A DNA stretch of 64,000 nt from SIG603 sp964370635 (GCA_964370635.1 CAYJJU010000012.1:1-64000); one strand, 5' to 3'; counted from the first letter of the stretch, positions 48,552-58,742 are shown. Notes: generated from the sequence alone by a model not told the origin. Made by a program: numbers and translations.

Positions 48552-51545
48552 ATGCAATTTAAGAAAATTCACGAAAACCCAAATTTATTACACCTAGGAA
48601 CCTGCCCTGACAGGAGCTATTTTATTCCATTTAAGAATGAAAAAGAGGTGCAAAAAGGGCAGTCTTCAAGGCTTACCCTGCTAAACGGCATTTGGAGCTT
48701 TAAATATTATGAAAATTTTGAAAAAGCCCTGCCTTCAAGCGCTTTAAACGATGAAATACTTGTGGACGAGAGCGAAATGGACGAAATTCCGGTGCCCTCA
48801 TGCTGGCAAAACTTCGGTTATGACAAGCATATGTACACAAATATTCACTACCCCATACCCTTTGACCCTCCCTATGTGCCCGACGACAACCCCTGCGGCC
48901 TTTACGCAAGAAATTTCACCTTGACCGACAAGGATTTAAAGGGCAAAACCTACCTAAACTTTGAGGGAGTGGACTCGTGCTTTTATCTTTGGGTAAATGG
49001 CGAATTTGTAGGCTTTAGCCAAGTGTCGCACAGCACAAGCGAGTTTGATGTTTCTGAGCTTTTAGTTAAAGGCGAAAATAACATAGCAGTGCTCGTTTTG
49101 AAATGGTGTGTCGGAACTTATCTTGAAGACCAAGACAAATTTAGAATGAGCGGAATTTTCAGAGATGTGTATCTGATGAAGCGCCCAAAAAATCATATTA
49201 GAGATTATTTTGTAAAAAAAGAGCTTAACAAAAATTACACAAAGGCAACTGTCACAGTAGAGCTTGAAAAAGTGGGAGATGTAAACGTTTGCGGCAAATT
49301 ATTTAGTAAAAACGGCAAGCTGCTCTCACAGGTGCAGGAGAAAAAGGGCAAGCTTAAATTTACCATAGACAATCCAAAACTTTGGAACGCAGAAAACCCT
49401 TATCTTTATAATTTACTTCTTTGCACCGACGACGAAGTAATACCGCAACAGGTGGGAATTTGGGAGATAAACGTTAAGGACGGCGTGATTTATTTTAATA
49501 ATCAAAACATAAAAATCAAGGGAGTAAACCGCCACGACAGCGACCCCGTAACGGGTTACACCATAAGTTATGAGCAGGCTTTAGAAGACCTGATGCTAAT
49601 GAAACAGCACAATATCAACGCAATTCGCACAAGCCACTACCCAAATGCACCGTGGTTTTTAGGGCTTTGCAGCGAGCTTGGCTTCTATGTAATGGGCGAG
49701 GCAGATTTAGAGTCACACGGCGCCACCTCCACCTATGGAGATTTTAACACAGACCGATACTCAGACCTTGCAATAGACCCAATGTTTAAAAAGGCCATAC
49801 TCGACAGAAACAAGAAAAATGTCAAGAGAGACAAAAACAGCCCCTGCGTAATCATGTGGTCGCTTGGAAACGAGTCGGGATTTGGCGAAAATTTAGAAGA
49901 GGCCGGAAGATGGGTAAAGTCTTACGACCCATCAAGACTTTTGCACTATGAAAACTGCAATTTTGATGCCTATGGCAGAAAAAATGATAAATCCATGCTA
50001 GACATGATGAGCCAAATGTATTATCCGACAGAAAAAATTGACGAATATTTTGCAGACAAGAAAAACACCCTGCCATTTATTCAGTGCGAGTATGTCCACG
50101 CAATGGGCAACGGCCCCGGCGACATAGAGGACTATCAAAAACAAATTTATAAATACGACGGCTTTGTCGGTGGATTTGTTTGGGAGTGGTGCGACCATGC
50201 AATCTACTGTGGAACAACACCCGACAACAAACCCATCTACAGATACGGCGGCGATTTCGGCGAATTCCCACACGACGGCAATTTCTGCATGGACGGACTT
50301 GTCTATCCTGACAGGACGCCACACACGGGACTTATCGAATTTAAAAACGGAATAAGGCCAATAAGGGCAAGCCTAAAAAACAAGAAAAAAGGGGAAGTTG
50401 ACCTTTACAATACCCTAGATTTTACAAACGTTTGCGACTTTATATCTGTAAGTTATGAGGTCTTAGAAGACGGACAAACCATATACGGCGGCGTTTTTGA
50501 AGATTTAAACATTGAGCCCCACAAGACCACAACCGTCACCGTCCCCATGGATTATGACAAGAGTAAAACCGTAAGCCTACTGCTTTATTATTCTTCAAAG
50601 GAAAATACAGAGTTCTACGACAAGGGCTTTCCCTTGGGTTTTGATGAAATAATTATTTCAGACGGCGTGTACAAAAGACCCGAGCACGCAAAGGGCGACA
50701 TTTTTGTCGAAGAGGACGACGAGAAAATTTATATTTCTTCAGACGCATTTAAACACAGCTTTAACAAGAAAAGAGGCATGTTTGAGAGCATAGTAAAAAA
50801 CAATGTAAGCCTTTTGACAAAGCCTATGGAACTAAATATTTACAGGGCGCCTACGGACAACGACATGTACATTGACCCCGTGTGGAAGCAGTACGGATAC
50901 GACAGAATGACCACGAAGGTATACGATACAAGTTGCGAGCTTAAGGACGGCATAGCGGTAATTAGTTGCAGCATGTCGATATCGGCAATTTACATTCAAA
51001 AAATTATAGAGATAAACGCAACATGGGAAATTGACGTAAACGGCGATATGCGCATGGAACTTGACTGCAAGAAAAAGGCAGATTTCCCATATCTTCCACG
51101 TTTTGGCCTTCGCATGTTCCTTCCTAAAACCTTTGACAATGTAGAGTATTTCGGCTATGGTCCGTTTGAAAGCTACGAGGACAAGCACATTTCCTCATAC
51201 CTTGGACAATTTGCCGATAAGGTAGAAAACCTGCATGAAGATTATATTAAACCACAAGAAAACGGCAGTCACTATGGCTGTAAGCAGTTTAATATAAACG
51301 ACGGAGCGGTGGCACTTTATGTGTGTTCACAAAAAGCATTTAGCTTTAACGCCTCAAGGTACACGCAAGAAGAGCTTTCCTCTAAAATGCATAATTACGA
51401 GCTAGAAAAGGGCGACGACATAGTCTTATGCCTAGACTACAAGCAAAGCGGTGTAGGCTCAGGAGCCTGCGGACCAGAGCTTTTAGAGCAGTACAGAATG
51501 AATGAAGAAAAATTTGTTTACGAACTATTTTTGAAATTTGAATAA
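48552..51545 (+). CDS. lacZ: Beta-galactosidase, glycoside hydrolase family 2 (LacZ-type)
   Basis: A 997-residue enzyme with all five LacZ domains: jelly-roll sugar-binding domain (from about residue 55), immunoglobulin-like domain, TIM barrel (about 320-610), second immunoglobulin-like domain and C-terminal beta-sandwich (about 720-997). The acid/base Glu is in WSLGNESGFG near residue 441 and the nucleophile Glu in FIQCEYVHAMGN near 515. RHDSDP and RTSHYPNAP lie ahead of them. No signal peptide, so it acts on imported lactose or galactosides. No transporter or regulator lies next to it. The last 51 bases of the gene recur at 51831. Confidence 0.95.
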   Translation: MQFKKIHENPNLLHLGTCPDRSYFIPFKNEKEVQKGQSSRLTLLNGIWSFKYYENFEKALPSSALNDEILVDESEMDEIPVPSCWQNFGYDKHMYTNIHYPIPFDPPYVPDDNPCGLYARNFTLTDKDLKGKTYLNFEGVDSCFYLWVNGEFVGFSQVSHSTSEFDVSELLVKGENNIAVLVLKWCVGTYLEDQDKFRMSGIFRDVYLMKRPKNHIRDYFVKKELNKNYTKATVTVELEKVGDVNVCGKLFSKNGKLLSQVQEKKGKLKFTIDNPKLWNAENPYLYNLLLCTDDEVIPQQVGIWEINVKDGVIYFNNQNIKIKGVNRHDSDPVTGYTISYEQALEDLMLMKQHNINAIRTSHYPNAPWFLGLCSELGFYVMGEADLESHGATSTYGDFNTDRYSDLAIDPMFKKAILDRNKKNVKRDKNSPCVIMWSLGNESGFGENLEEAGRWVKSYDPSRLLHYENCNFDAYGRKNDKSMLDMMSQMYYPTEKIDEYFADKKNTLPFIQCEYVHAMGNGPGDIEDYQKQIYKYDGFVGGFVWEWCDHAIYCGTTPDNKPIYRYGGDFGEFPHDGNFCMDGLVYPDRTPHTGLIEFKNGIRPIRASLKNKKKGEVDLYNTLDFTNVCDFISVSYEVLEDGQTIYGGVFEDLNIEPHKTTTVTVPMDYDKSKTVSLLLYYSSKENTEFYDKGFPLGFDEIIISDGVYKRPEHAKGDIFVEEDDEKIYISSDAFKHSFNKKRGMFESIVKNNVSLLTKPMELNIYRAPTDNDMYIDPVWKQYGYDRMTTKVYDTSCELKDGIAVISCSMSISAIYIQKIIEINATWEIDVNGDMRMELDCKKKADFPYLPRFGLRMFLPKTFDNVEYFGYGPFESYEDKHISSYLGQFADKVENLHEDYIKPQENGSHYGCKQFNINDGAVALYVCSQKAFSFNASRYTQEELSSKMHNYELEKGDDIVLCLDYKQSGVGSGACGPELLEQYRMNEEKFVYELFLKFE

Positions 51546-51551
51546 AAATCA

Positions 51552-51580
51552 GGGAGGGCTTCCACGCCCTCCCGTTTTGT
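51552..51580 (+). terminator. lacZ terminator
   Basis: GGGAGGGC-ttccac-GCCCTCCC followed by GTTTTGTTT, seven bases after the lacZ stop. A second copy lies at 51889-51917 in the duplicated segment. Confidence 0.92.
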
Positions 51581-51629
51581 TTAATAAATATTGTGGTGGA
51601 TTACAGGCGGATATCGAATCCGCCCTTAC

Positions 51630-51729
51630 NNNNNNNNNNNNNNNNNNNNNNNNNNNNNNNNNNNNNNNNNNNNNNNNNNNNNNNNNNNNNNNNNNNNNNN
51701 NNNNNNNNNNNNNNNNNNNNNNNNNNNNN
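51630..51729. other. Assembly gap (100 Ns)
   Basis: Exactly 100 unknown bases, the usual scaffolder placeholder. Left of it lies the palindrome GGCGGATATCGAATCCGCC. Right of it is a composite element (AAAAAATCCGCAGGATTTCA, CACCACAAC, CACTTTT units, TGAACGCATACAATGCGTTC). The true size of the gap is unknown. Confidence 0.98.
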
Positions 51730-51830
51730 AATCAAAAAATCCGCAGGATTTCACCACAACTTTTCACTCTTCACTTTTCACTTTTCACTTTGAACGCATA
51801 CAATGCGTTCACTACACTATCAACTAAAAA

Positions 51831-51932
51831 AGAATGAATGAAGAAAAATTTGTTTACGAACTATTTTTGAAATTTGAATAAAAAAGTAGGGAGGGCTTCC
51901 ACGCCCTCCCGTTTTGTTTAATAAATATTGTG
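51831..51932 (+). repeat. Duplicated lacZ 3' end and terminator
   Basis: About 100 bases repeat 51495-51596: the last codons of lacZ (from AGAATGAATGAAGAAAAA), its stop, the terminator and the following TTTAATAAATATTGTG. The spacer after the stop differs by a few bases (AAAATCAGGG versus AAAAAGTAGGG). A composite palindromic element (51938-52045: GGGCAATTCGTGAATTGCCC, AAAAAATCCGCAGGATTTCA, CACTTTT units, GAACGCATACAATGCGTTC) follows and matches the one right of the gap. Confidence 0.9.
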
Positions 51933-52041
51933 AAAACCATTCGGGCAATTCGTGAATTGCCCCTACAATCAAAAAATCCGCAGGATTTCACCACAACTTT
52001 TCACTCTTCACTTTTCACTTTGAACGCATACAATGCGTTCA

Positions 52042-54294
52042 CTACATTATCTCAATATTAATGTCGGAGCCTTTCATTTTTACGTGAATTCCCGATATAT
52101 TATCCTCGCCCTCGTCGACAATTTTGTTTGCAAGTTTATCTTCTATGTCGCGTCTTATATTGTTTCTTATATCCCTTGCTCCGCTTTTGCCGTCTATGGA
52201 TTTTTGCGCTATGTGGGCGCAGACTCCATCTGTGTAGGTGAGTTTTATGCCTTTTTCGGCTATTCCCTCGACGTATTCGTCAAGCATTAGCGCACAAATT
52301 TTCTTATAATCCTCAAGCTCTAAACCACGGAAAATGATAATTTCATCTATACGGCTTAAAAATTCAGGTCTTAAAAATTCTTTTAGGCCGCTCATAACTT
52401 TTTCACGGTTTAAGTCTGCCTTGGTTTTAGAGAAACCTAGCATTTGTTCCTTATTATTGCTGCCTGCATTTGAGGTCATAACTATTACCGTATTTTCAAA
52501 ATTTACCATTTTGCCGTGTGCGTCGGTAATTTTTCCCTCATCAAGAATTTGTAGCAAAATATTCATTACATCGGGGTGAGCCTTTTCTATTTCGTCAAAT
52601 AGCAGCACAGAATACGGTCTTCTTCTTACCTTTTCTGTAAGCTGTCCTGCCTCGTCATATCCGACATAACCCGGTGGTGAGCCTATGATTTTTGACACGC
52701 TGTGTTTTTCCATAAACTCAGACATATCAAGCCTTATAAGCGTTTCCGGTGTGTCAAATAGCTCTTTTGAAAGCACTCTTACAAGCTCTGTTTTACCCGT
52801 ACCCGTAGGGCCTACAAAAATAAATGATGCAGGTTTTTTTCTTGGATTGAGTTGCACTCTGCTTCTTTTTATCGCCGCAGAAAGCATGTCTACAGCCTCG
52901 TCTTGGCCTATGACTTTCTTTCTTAACGCCTCGTTAATTCCCGAAAGTTTGCCCATGTCGCTCTTTTGAATTTTTGATGCAGGTATTCCTGTCCAAAGTT
53001 CTATTACATAGGCTAAATCGCCCTCTTCTACAAAGGACTGGACTTTATCCATGTCAAAGTCGTCAAGCTCTTGCTTGATTTTTATCACATTGTATCTCGA
53101 CTCTGCAAGTTCGGTATAATCGGGTGCACTTTGCCCCTCTATCCTCTCTTGCTTTCTTTGCGCCTTTTGGTAGCTGTCCTGCACTTTTTCCCACTCTTCT
53201 AAATATTTATTTCTAAGAGATGCACAGGTGCATGATTCGTCTAAAAGGTCTATCGCCTTATCAGGCAAAAATCTGTCGCTTATATATCTTTCGGAAAGTC
53301 TTACTATTTTTCTTGCGATGTCGTCGCTTACCCTCACGTTATGGAAGGCTTCATAATATGATTTTATTCCTAAAATTATGTCTATGGCCTGAGCAATTGA
53401 CGGCTCGTTTACCGTTACAGGCTGAAAGCGCCTTTCAAGTGCCGCGTCTTTTTCTATATATTTTCTGTATTCATTAAATGTAGTCGCACCTATTACCTGC
53501 ACTTCTCCCCTTGAGAGCGCCGGTTTTAAGATATTTGCGGCATTCATGCTGCCCTCGGCATCTCCTGTGCCTACAAGATTATGGATTTCATCTATAAATA
53601 AAACTATGTTTCCTGCCTGTTTAACCTCGTCTACAAGGCCTTTAATTCTGCTTTCAAACTGTCCTCTAAACTGAGTGCCCGCAACAAGGGCAGTAAGGTC
53701 TAAAAGCAAAAGCTCCTTGTTTTTTAGCTTAGCCGGAACTTCGCCGTTTGAAATTCTAATTGCAAGCCCTTCTGCCACTGCGGTTTTACCCACACCGGGT
53801 TCACCTATGAGGCAAGGGTTATTTTTTGTCCTTCTCGAAAGAATTTGCACAGTTCTTTCTATCTCTTTTTCACGTCCTATAATATTGTCAAGCTCTCCAT
53901 TTCTTGCCTTTGCTGTAAGGTCTGTGCAGTAGCTTGATATATGTTTTCTTTTGGTTTTAGGCGGTGCATCTCTCTTAGTCGGCGGACTGCTTTTCTTCTT
54001 TTCCTCTGTCACGCTGTCGGCATCTGCGCCAAAAATTTGTTCTAGCGGAAAAGTCGCCGAGCCACCCGGTGAAAAGTCCTCGTCCTCTGCTAAATTCATA
54101 AGAGAGGTCATTTCTTCATTCATCGCCTCAAACTGCTCGTCGGTAATTCCCATTTGGCTTATAATATCGTTTACGGGTTTAATTCCCATTTCTTTTGCAC
54201 ATACAAGGCATAAACCTTGACTGTTTTTTGCATCTAGCGACTGCGACAAAAACACAACCGCCGGGCGCTTTTTGCACCTAGTGCATATCATCAT
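52042..54294 (-). CDS. ATP-dependent Clp protease ATP-binding subunit (ClpE/ClpC-type)
   Basis: A 750-residue AAA+ unfoldase. An N-terminal zinc finger (CTRCKKRP near residue 4, CLVCAKEMG near 29) replaces the usual Clp-N repeats, as in ClpE. AAA module 1 has GEPGVGKTAVAEG near 168 and FIDEIHN near 238. A UVR-like linker is followed by AAA module 2 with GPTGTGKTELVR near 495 and LFDEIEKAHPDV near 565. MLGFSKTK near 630 supplies the LGF-type ClpP-docking loop. It should feed damaged proteins to ClpP. Start ATG 54294 follows AAAGGA; the TTG at 54312 overlaps that site. Confidence 0.92.
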   Translation of the reverse strand: MMICTRCKKRPAVVFLSQSLDAKNSQGLCLVCAKEMGIKPVNDIISQMGITDEQFEAMNEEMTSLMNLAEDEDFSPGGSATFPLEQIFGADADSVTEEKKKSSPPTKRDAPPKTKRKHISSYCTDLTAKARNGELDNIIGREKEIERTVQILSRRTKNNPCLIGEPGVGKTAVAEGLAIRISNGEVPAKLKNKELLLLDLTALVAGTQFRGQFESRIKGLVDEVKQAGNIVLFIDEIHNLVGTGDAEGSMNAANILKPALSRGEVQVIGATTFNEYRKYIEKDAALERRFQPVTVNEPSIAQAIDIILGIKSYYEAFHNVRVSDDIARKIVRLSERYISDRFLPDKAIDLLDESCTCASLRNKYLEEWEKVQDSYQKAQRKQERIEGQSAPDYTELAESRYNVIKIKQELDDFDMDKVQSFVEEGDLAYVIELWTGIPASKIQKSDMGKLSGINEALRKKVIGQDEAVDMLSAAIKRSRVQLNPRKKPASFIFVGPTGTGKTELVRVLSKELFDTPETLIRLDMSEFMEKHSVSKIIGSPPGYVGYDEAGQLTEKVRRRPYSVLLFDEIEKAHPDVMNILLQILDEGKITDAHGKMVNFENTVIVMTSNAGSNNKEQMLGFSKTKADLNREKVMSGLKEFLRPEFLSRIDEIIIFRGLELEDYKKICALMLDEYVEGIAEKGIKLTYTDGVCAHIAQKSIDGKSGARDIRNNIRRDIEDKLANKIVDEGEDNISGIHVKMKGSDINIEIM

Positions 54295-54368
54295 AATTCT
54301 GTATCCTTTCAAAACTTAAATAGAACTTATAGCTTAAATATACACCATAACGCCCTAATAAATATAGA

Positions 54369-54977
54369 CTAAGTATTAATTTTATCTCTTAGCTCGCTTT
54401 TTATATCTATTAAATCACTTTCTTTCTTCGAAACCAGTAGTTTTTTGTATATTCCATAATATTTTACCACGGCATATACCATCATTATAGTTGTGATAGA
54501 AAGCAAGATGTATGAAACTATGTCAAAAGTAACTCGCTCAACCCCTGTCATGCCCATGATTACTATGACAGTGACGGAAATATAAAACAGCACTGTTGCA
54601 ACCTTTCCGTACCATTTTGAGGGACCCGGATTTTTATTTTTCCTTAAAAGAGAAAACGCTAATACTAACATTCCAAATTCTTTTATAAAGAAAAATATTA
54701 AAAGAGGGCATATTACCGGATACATTATCGCAAGGCAAATAGCAATTACAATTTGCGTAATTTTATCGGCAAAAGGGTCGAGTATTTTTCCAAGCTCTGT
54801 AATTTGATTAAACTTTCTCGCAATAAAGCCGTCTAGTGCGTCGCTTAACGCAGAGAGCATAAGTAGTATAGTTGCAATGAGTATTTCTTTATTTAAAAAA
54901 TAATATGCAAAAAATGGCACTATTATTATTCTAAAAACCGACAGGGCGTTTGGCACTGTCAAATTCTTATTTCTCAT
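54369..54977 (-). CDS. pgsA: CDP-diacylglycerol-glycerol-3-phosphate 3-phosphatidyltransferase
   Basis: PgsA makes phosphatidylglycerol phosphate for anionic membrane lipids. The 202-residue protein has several membrane helices and the CDP-alcohol phosphotransferase motif, DALDGFIARKF (near residue 52) continuing to GKILDPFADK, with all the aspartates. The ATG at 54977 follows GGAGGG. Another family member (e.g. a different head group) cannot be excluded, but NLTVPNALSVFRIIIVPFF is typical of PgsA. Confidence 0.9.
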   Translation of the reverse strand: MRNKNLTVPNALSVFRIIIVPFFAYYFLNKEILIATILLMLSALSDALDGFIARKFNQITELGKILDPFADKITQIVIAICLAIMYPVICPLLIFFFIKEFGMLVLAFSLLRKNKNPGPSKWYGKVATVLFYISVTVIVIMGMTGVERVTFDIVSYILLSITTIMMVYAVVKYYGIYKKLLVSKKESDLIDIKSELRDKINT

Positions 54978-55015
54978 TTTAGTTTCCCTCCAAAAATCAT
55001 TCCCCAAAAATTATG

Positions 55016-55705
55016 TTACGGAAAAAGCCAAGACAAAGGATTAAATGTATACACAAAACTTCCTATATACGATTTATTAAGCGAATCGTCAAGCCATACG
55101 CTGATGTCGCTTCCGCCAAGGTCTGCAACAAAATTAAGTGCCCCTAAAATTATCCAAACTAAAACCACCGCAAATAAAATTCCGAACACGCCACCCAAAA
55201 TGCTGTCAATTTGTGACAAAATTGGAAGTGACACCACGCCCGATATAAGCCTTACTACTATGCTTAAAAGTATTAAAAATATTATAAACAGTAGTATAAA
55301 GACAAAAAATGAAATAATTGATATAAACACCGGTGCCAAAACATTCATTATGCTGTCGTGTATTGCGGTAGACGTGCTGTCTAGTGAGCTTGCAACCGAA
55401 GAGGCCGTTATTCCCCTTGATACTAAAAAGCTTTGCAAAAACTCAGGCAAAGTATCAAAATACGCGGTTACCGCCTCTGTATTTTCAAGACCTTGGGTAC
55501 TTTCTGAAATCCTACTGCTAAGACCGTCACGCACAAACACATCAAACATCCACCCCGAAATAGGGTTTGCGACAAGGCTTGCAAGTATGGCCGCCGCAAC
55601 CACTTTTAAGCAGTCCGCCGCAGAGCGAAAGAAACCTTTTCTTATTCCTAATACAACACTAAATATTATTACCGCCAAAAGTAAAATATCTATAACAAAA
55701 TTCAT
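55016..55705 (-). CDS. CvpA family membrane protein
   Basis: A 229-residue protein with four hydrophobic segments (from DILLLAVIIFSVVLGIRKGF near residue 5 to VFGILFAVVLVWIILGALNF near 175) and the CvpA-type GIRKGFFRSAADCLKVVAA opening. The central external loop (about 60-115) is longer than usual. CvpA is linked to colicin V production and envelope or bile stress in other bacteria, but its molecular role is not established. Confidence 0.82.
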   Translation of the reverse strand: MNFVIDILLLAVIIFSVVLGIRKGFFRSAADCLKVVAAAILASLVANPISGWMFDVFVRDGLSSRISESTQGLENTEAVTAYFDTLPEFLQSFLVSRGITASSVASSLDSTSTAIHDSIMNVLAPVFISIISFFVFILLFIIFLILLSIVVRLISGVVSLPILSQIDSILGGVFGILFAVVLVWIILGALNFVADLGGSDISVWLDDSLNKSYIGSFVYTFNPLSWLFP

Positions 55706-55750
55706 AAATTAACCCCCAAATTTTTCTTATACTTACTTAATATATCATAT

Positions 55751-57163
55751 TTATGAATAATTAACAAGAGTATCAAACTTAATTTCTCCCATGCACAGCA
55801 TATACACGTCTGACTCATTTACCATGGATATATTTTTTGCATCTATTCCTGCCTCACAAATTCCTATCGGCATTCCTGAAACTATAGAATATGTAATGAC
55901 TTCGTTTTCCTCAAGCACTCCGACTACAACGCCTTTAGAGTCTATGCCCGTGACCATATTTTCTGTTTCTATAGTATATGGCACTGCGCTGTCTTCAAAG
56001 ACAAGCACCGTACAACTACCGCTTGTAGTATAAGGCGATATTGACACAAGCGCCTTATTATTTGTAATTTTTACGGCTGTTAAATTTTCTCCGCCATAGC
56101 TAAAGCTTTCAAAATTATATTCGCTATCCATAACAAGCGTCTGCGATTCGCCCACGCAGTAAAGCGCTCCGCTGTCGCTAAATCCCATGCTGTAAATCAT
56201 ATTTTGATTCATGCTATACTTGGCAATTGGCTCTTCCTTTGTAAAATCAAACACATAAACCGTGGAAACTAGTGCGCCATTTTCTGTGTTTATTGTACTC
56301 ACAGCGCCTAAAGTGCCCTCGTCATTAATTGCAATTTCTGTCATATAGTCGCTTGAAAACGAGTAGGCAAATTGAAGCTCGTCGTCCTTGGTGTACACTT
56401 CAAATCTTGATGCATAGTCCTGCGCCTGCTTTGAAAATGCCACTTTACCGCTTTTTGACAGTTTAATTCCCATTATTCCGTCTTCGTGCTCGTACTCTGT
56501 AGCATTTCCATATATGTCAACTTTTTCGTATTTTGTTTTTCCCATGTCATAAATAATTATCTCGTTATTTTCTACCACCAAGGAGGGATTTTCATAATTA
56601 TGCCTTTTTGAAAACAGCTCTTCTCCGACCGTGCTTAAAATAAGAAGCTCGGTATCGCTTAAAATTACGCTGTTTCCCGAAATATTTTCTATGTTCCCGG
56701 CGGCCGTGACAGGAATATTTACAGGATACCCCTCACCCATGCCGTCCCCTATAAATGTTGTTCTAAGCCAAACCGTAAAATTATCAAAAGATATGCTGTC
56801 ACGATTCATATAAAAGGCAACGCCCGACACCGCCATCACCAGTGCTATCACGGCAACAATCAGCTTTTTTGTCGGTATTTCTATCAATAGCGTCTTTGCC
56901 TTATCAAAGAAATTTTTAAAATTTACAGGCTTTTTCTTTTCTTTATATTGCCCACTATATTCTTCTTTTTTGGCTTTTTTCGCCTCTTTTTTTGCCTCTT
57001 TTTCGGCCTGTTTCTTGAGCAGTCTAATCTCCCTTTGTTCAGGAGTTTCCTTTGGTTTTTTTATGGGCTTTCTCGGCTGAGCATTTTTAATTTCCTCTGC
57101 CTGTGCGCCCTCTCTTATGACTACTTCTTTTTTATTTTTTGCAAGCCTTTTTCCCTTAGCCAT
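55751..57163 (-). CDS. DUF5711 family membrane-anchored protein
   Basis: A 470-residue protein. A very basic N-terminal region (about residues 1-78, Lys-rich KKQAEKEAKKEAKKAKKEE) precedes a single transmembrane helix (about 95-117) and an external beta-rich domain with repeated strand motifs that resembles a beta-propeller. I recognise the family but no function is known. It lies in a housekeeping run between truA and cvpA, 19 bases from truA. Confidence 0.78.
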   Translation of the reverse strand: MAKGKRLAKNKKEVVIREGAQAEEIKNAQPRKPIKKPKETPEQREIRLLKKQAEKEAKKEAKKAKKEEYSGQYKEKKKPVNFKNFFDKAKTLLIEIPTKKLIVAVIALVMAVSGVAFYMNRDSISFDNFTVWLRTTFIGDGMGEGYPVNIPVTAAGNIENISGNSVILSDTELLILSTVGEELFSKRHNYENPSLVVENNEIIIYDMGKTKYEKVDIYGNATEYEHEDGIMGIKLSKSGKVAFSKQAQDYASRFEVYTKDDELQFAYSFSSDYMTEIAINDEGTLGAVSTINTENGALVSTVYVFDFTKEEPIAKYSMNQNMIYSMGFSDSGALYCVGESQTLVMDSEYNFESFSYGGENLTAVKITNNKALVSISPYTTSGSCTVLVFEDSAVPYTIETENMVTGIDSKGVVVGVLEENEVITYSIVSGMPIGICEAGIDAKNISMVNESDVYMLCMGEIKFDTLVNYS

Positions 57164-57182
57164 ATAAAAAATCTCCGTTTCC

Positions 57183-57923
57183 TCAGTAAAAAACTTTGTC
57201 TAAATAAAGTCCGTGCGGTGGTGCTTTTGGCCCCGCCTTCATGCGGTCTTTCGCATTTATTATAAGTGGTATTTGCCCTCTTTCAATCTTTCCTTGCTGA
57301 ATTTTTAAAAGTGTTCCCACCATAATTCTCACCATATTATATAAAAAGCCGTCGCCACAGACCGAAAAAATCACTTCATCTCCCACTCTTTCTACACCGC
57401 AGTCGAACATGGTTCTAGTGGCATCTAAAAGCTCTCGGCTGTCTTTTGTGCAAAAGGAGGTGAAATCATGTGTGCCTATAAACGCCTTTGCCTCTTCATT
57501 TAGCATTTTTTCATCGAGCTTATACCAATAATGCAGTGCCCTGTTTGCAAGGAAGGGATTTTTTTCTTCTCTATTCCATATTTTATAAACATATCGCTTT
57601 TTTGTGCAAGAATATCTTGCGTGAAAATCCAAGTCGACCTCTTTGCAAGAAAGTGCCGCTATGCTGTCGGGCAAAAAATGATTAAGCGCACCGACCAGCC
57701 TTTTTTCGGGTATATCTCTGTCTGTTTTTATGCTGATGCAGTACATGTTTGCATGCACGCCCGAGTCTGTCCTGCTGCAGCCCTTGATAACTGCACTGTT
57801 TCCAATTATTTTATAAAGGGCGTCTTGAAAAACTTCTTGCACGGTAACAGCATTTTGCTGAATTTGAAAACCGTGAAAATGCGAACCGTCAAAAGCTATT
57901 GTAAGAAATAAATTTCTCTCCAT
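57183..57923 (-). CDS. truA: tRNA pseudouridine synthase A
   Basis: TruA makes pseudouridine at positions 38-40 of tRNA. The 246-residue protein opens with IAFDGSHFHGFQIQ, carries the catalytic Asp in GCSRTDSGVHAN near residue 55, RYVYKIWN near 110 and FLYNMVRIMVG near 205. It follows ecfT by three bases, the usual arrangement in Firmicutes. Confidence 0.95.
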   Translation of the reverse strand: MERNLFLTIAFDGSHFHGFQIQQNAVTVQEVFQDALYKIIGNSAVIKGCSRTDSGVHANMYCISIKTDRDIPEKRLVGALNHFLPDSIAALSCKEVDLDFHARYSCTKKRYVYKIWNREEKNPFLANRALHYWYKLDEKMLNEEAKAFIGTHDFTSFCTKDSRELLDATRTMFDCGVERVGDEVIFSVCGDGFLYNMVRIMVGTLLKIQQGKIERGQIPLIINAKDRMKAGPKAPPHGLYLDKVFY

Positions 57924-57926
57924 ATT

Positions 57927-58742
57927 TTACCTCACTATCGGCGGTATTACATAAAGCAGTGCTATAAATCCTGCCAAAAATACTGCGCAAAATGCAACAC
58001 AGACGTAATCAACTTTTGAAAATTTCATAACTTTCATCTTCGTTCTGCCATGTCCACCCGTGTAGCATCTGCTCTCCATTGCAGTTGCAAGGTCGTATGC
58101 ACGCCTAAAAGCCGACACAAACAGCGGAATAAGTATTGGAATTAGCGCCTTTATTTTTTGCATGAGGCCGCCGCTTTCCATGTCTGCACCCCTTGCCTTT
58201 TGCGCGCTCATGATTTTATCTGTTTCCTCTAAAAGAGTTGGAACAAAGCGCAGTGCTATGGTCATCATCATTGCAAATTCATGCACGGGTACCTTTATAT
58301 AAGTCAGCGGCTTTAAAAGCCTTTCTATTGCATCTGTAAGCTGGGTGGGTGAGCTTGTGAAAGTAAGCACAGAGCTTATGAGTATTAGGCATAAAATTCT
58401 TATTACTATAATTATGCTATAATAAATTCCACCCATGGTAATTTTTAAAAATCCCCACTCAAAAATAGGTTCGCCCGTGCCGTAAAACATGTTTAACAGC
58501 GAGGTAAAAACCAGTATAAATAGCACGGGTTTTAATGATTTTATATAGTTTTTGACCGATACTTTTGAAAGCGCTATACTAACGGTCACAAGCGCAAAAA
58601 CCATGGCAAGGTTTACAAAATTGTGCGCCGTAAAGCAAAGCACTATAAAAAATATGGTAAGGCAAATTTTAAGTCTTACGTCTAGGGCATGTATTATGCT
58701 TTTTGCAGGAAAATACTGTCCTATGCTTATGTCTGATATCAT
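57927..58742 (-). CDS. ecfT: Energy-coupling factor transporter transmembrane protein EcfT
   Basis: EcfT is the scaffold that couples two ATPases to interchangeable vitamin- or metal-binding S components. The 271-residue protein has five to six membrane helices and the two Ala-Arg-Gly-type coupling motifs (AQKARGADMES near residue 180 and AMESRCYTGG near 220, the second being Ser-Arg-Cys). It overlaps ecfA2 by four bases. No S component is encoded nearby. Confidence 0.94.
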   Translation of the reverse strand: MISDISIGQYFPAKSIIHALDVRLKICLTIFFIVLCFTAHNFVNLAMVFALVTVSIALSKVSVKNYIKSLKPVLFILVFTSLLNMFYGTGEPIFEWGFLKITMGGIYYSIIIVIRILCLILISSVLTFTSSPTQLTDAIERLLKPLTYIKVPVHEFAMMMTIALRFVPTLLEETDKIMSAQKARGADMESGGLMQKIKALIPILIPLFVSAFRRAYDLATAMESRCYTGGHGRTKMKVMKFSKVDYVCVAFCAVFLAGFIALLYVIPPIVR

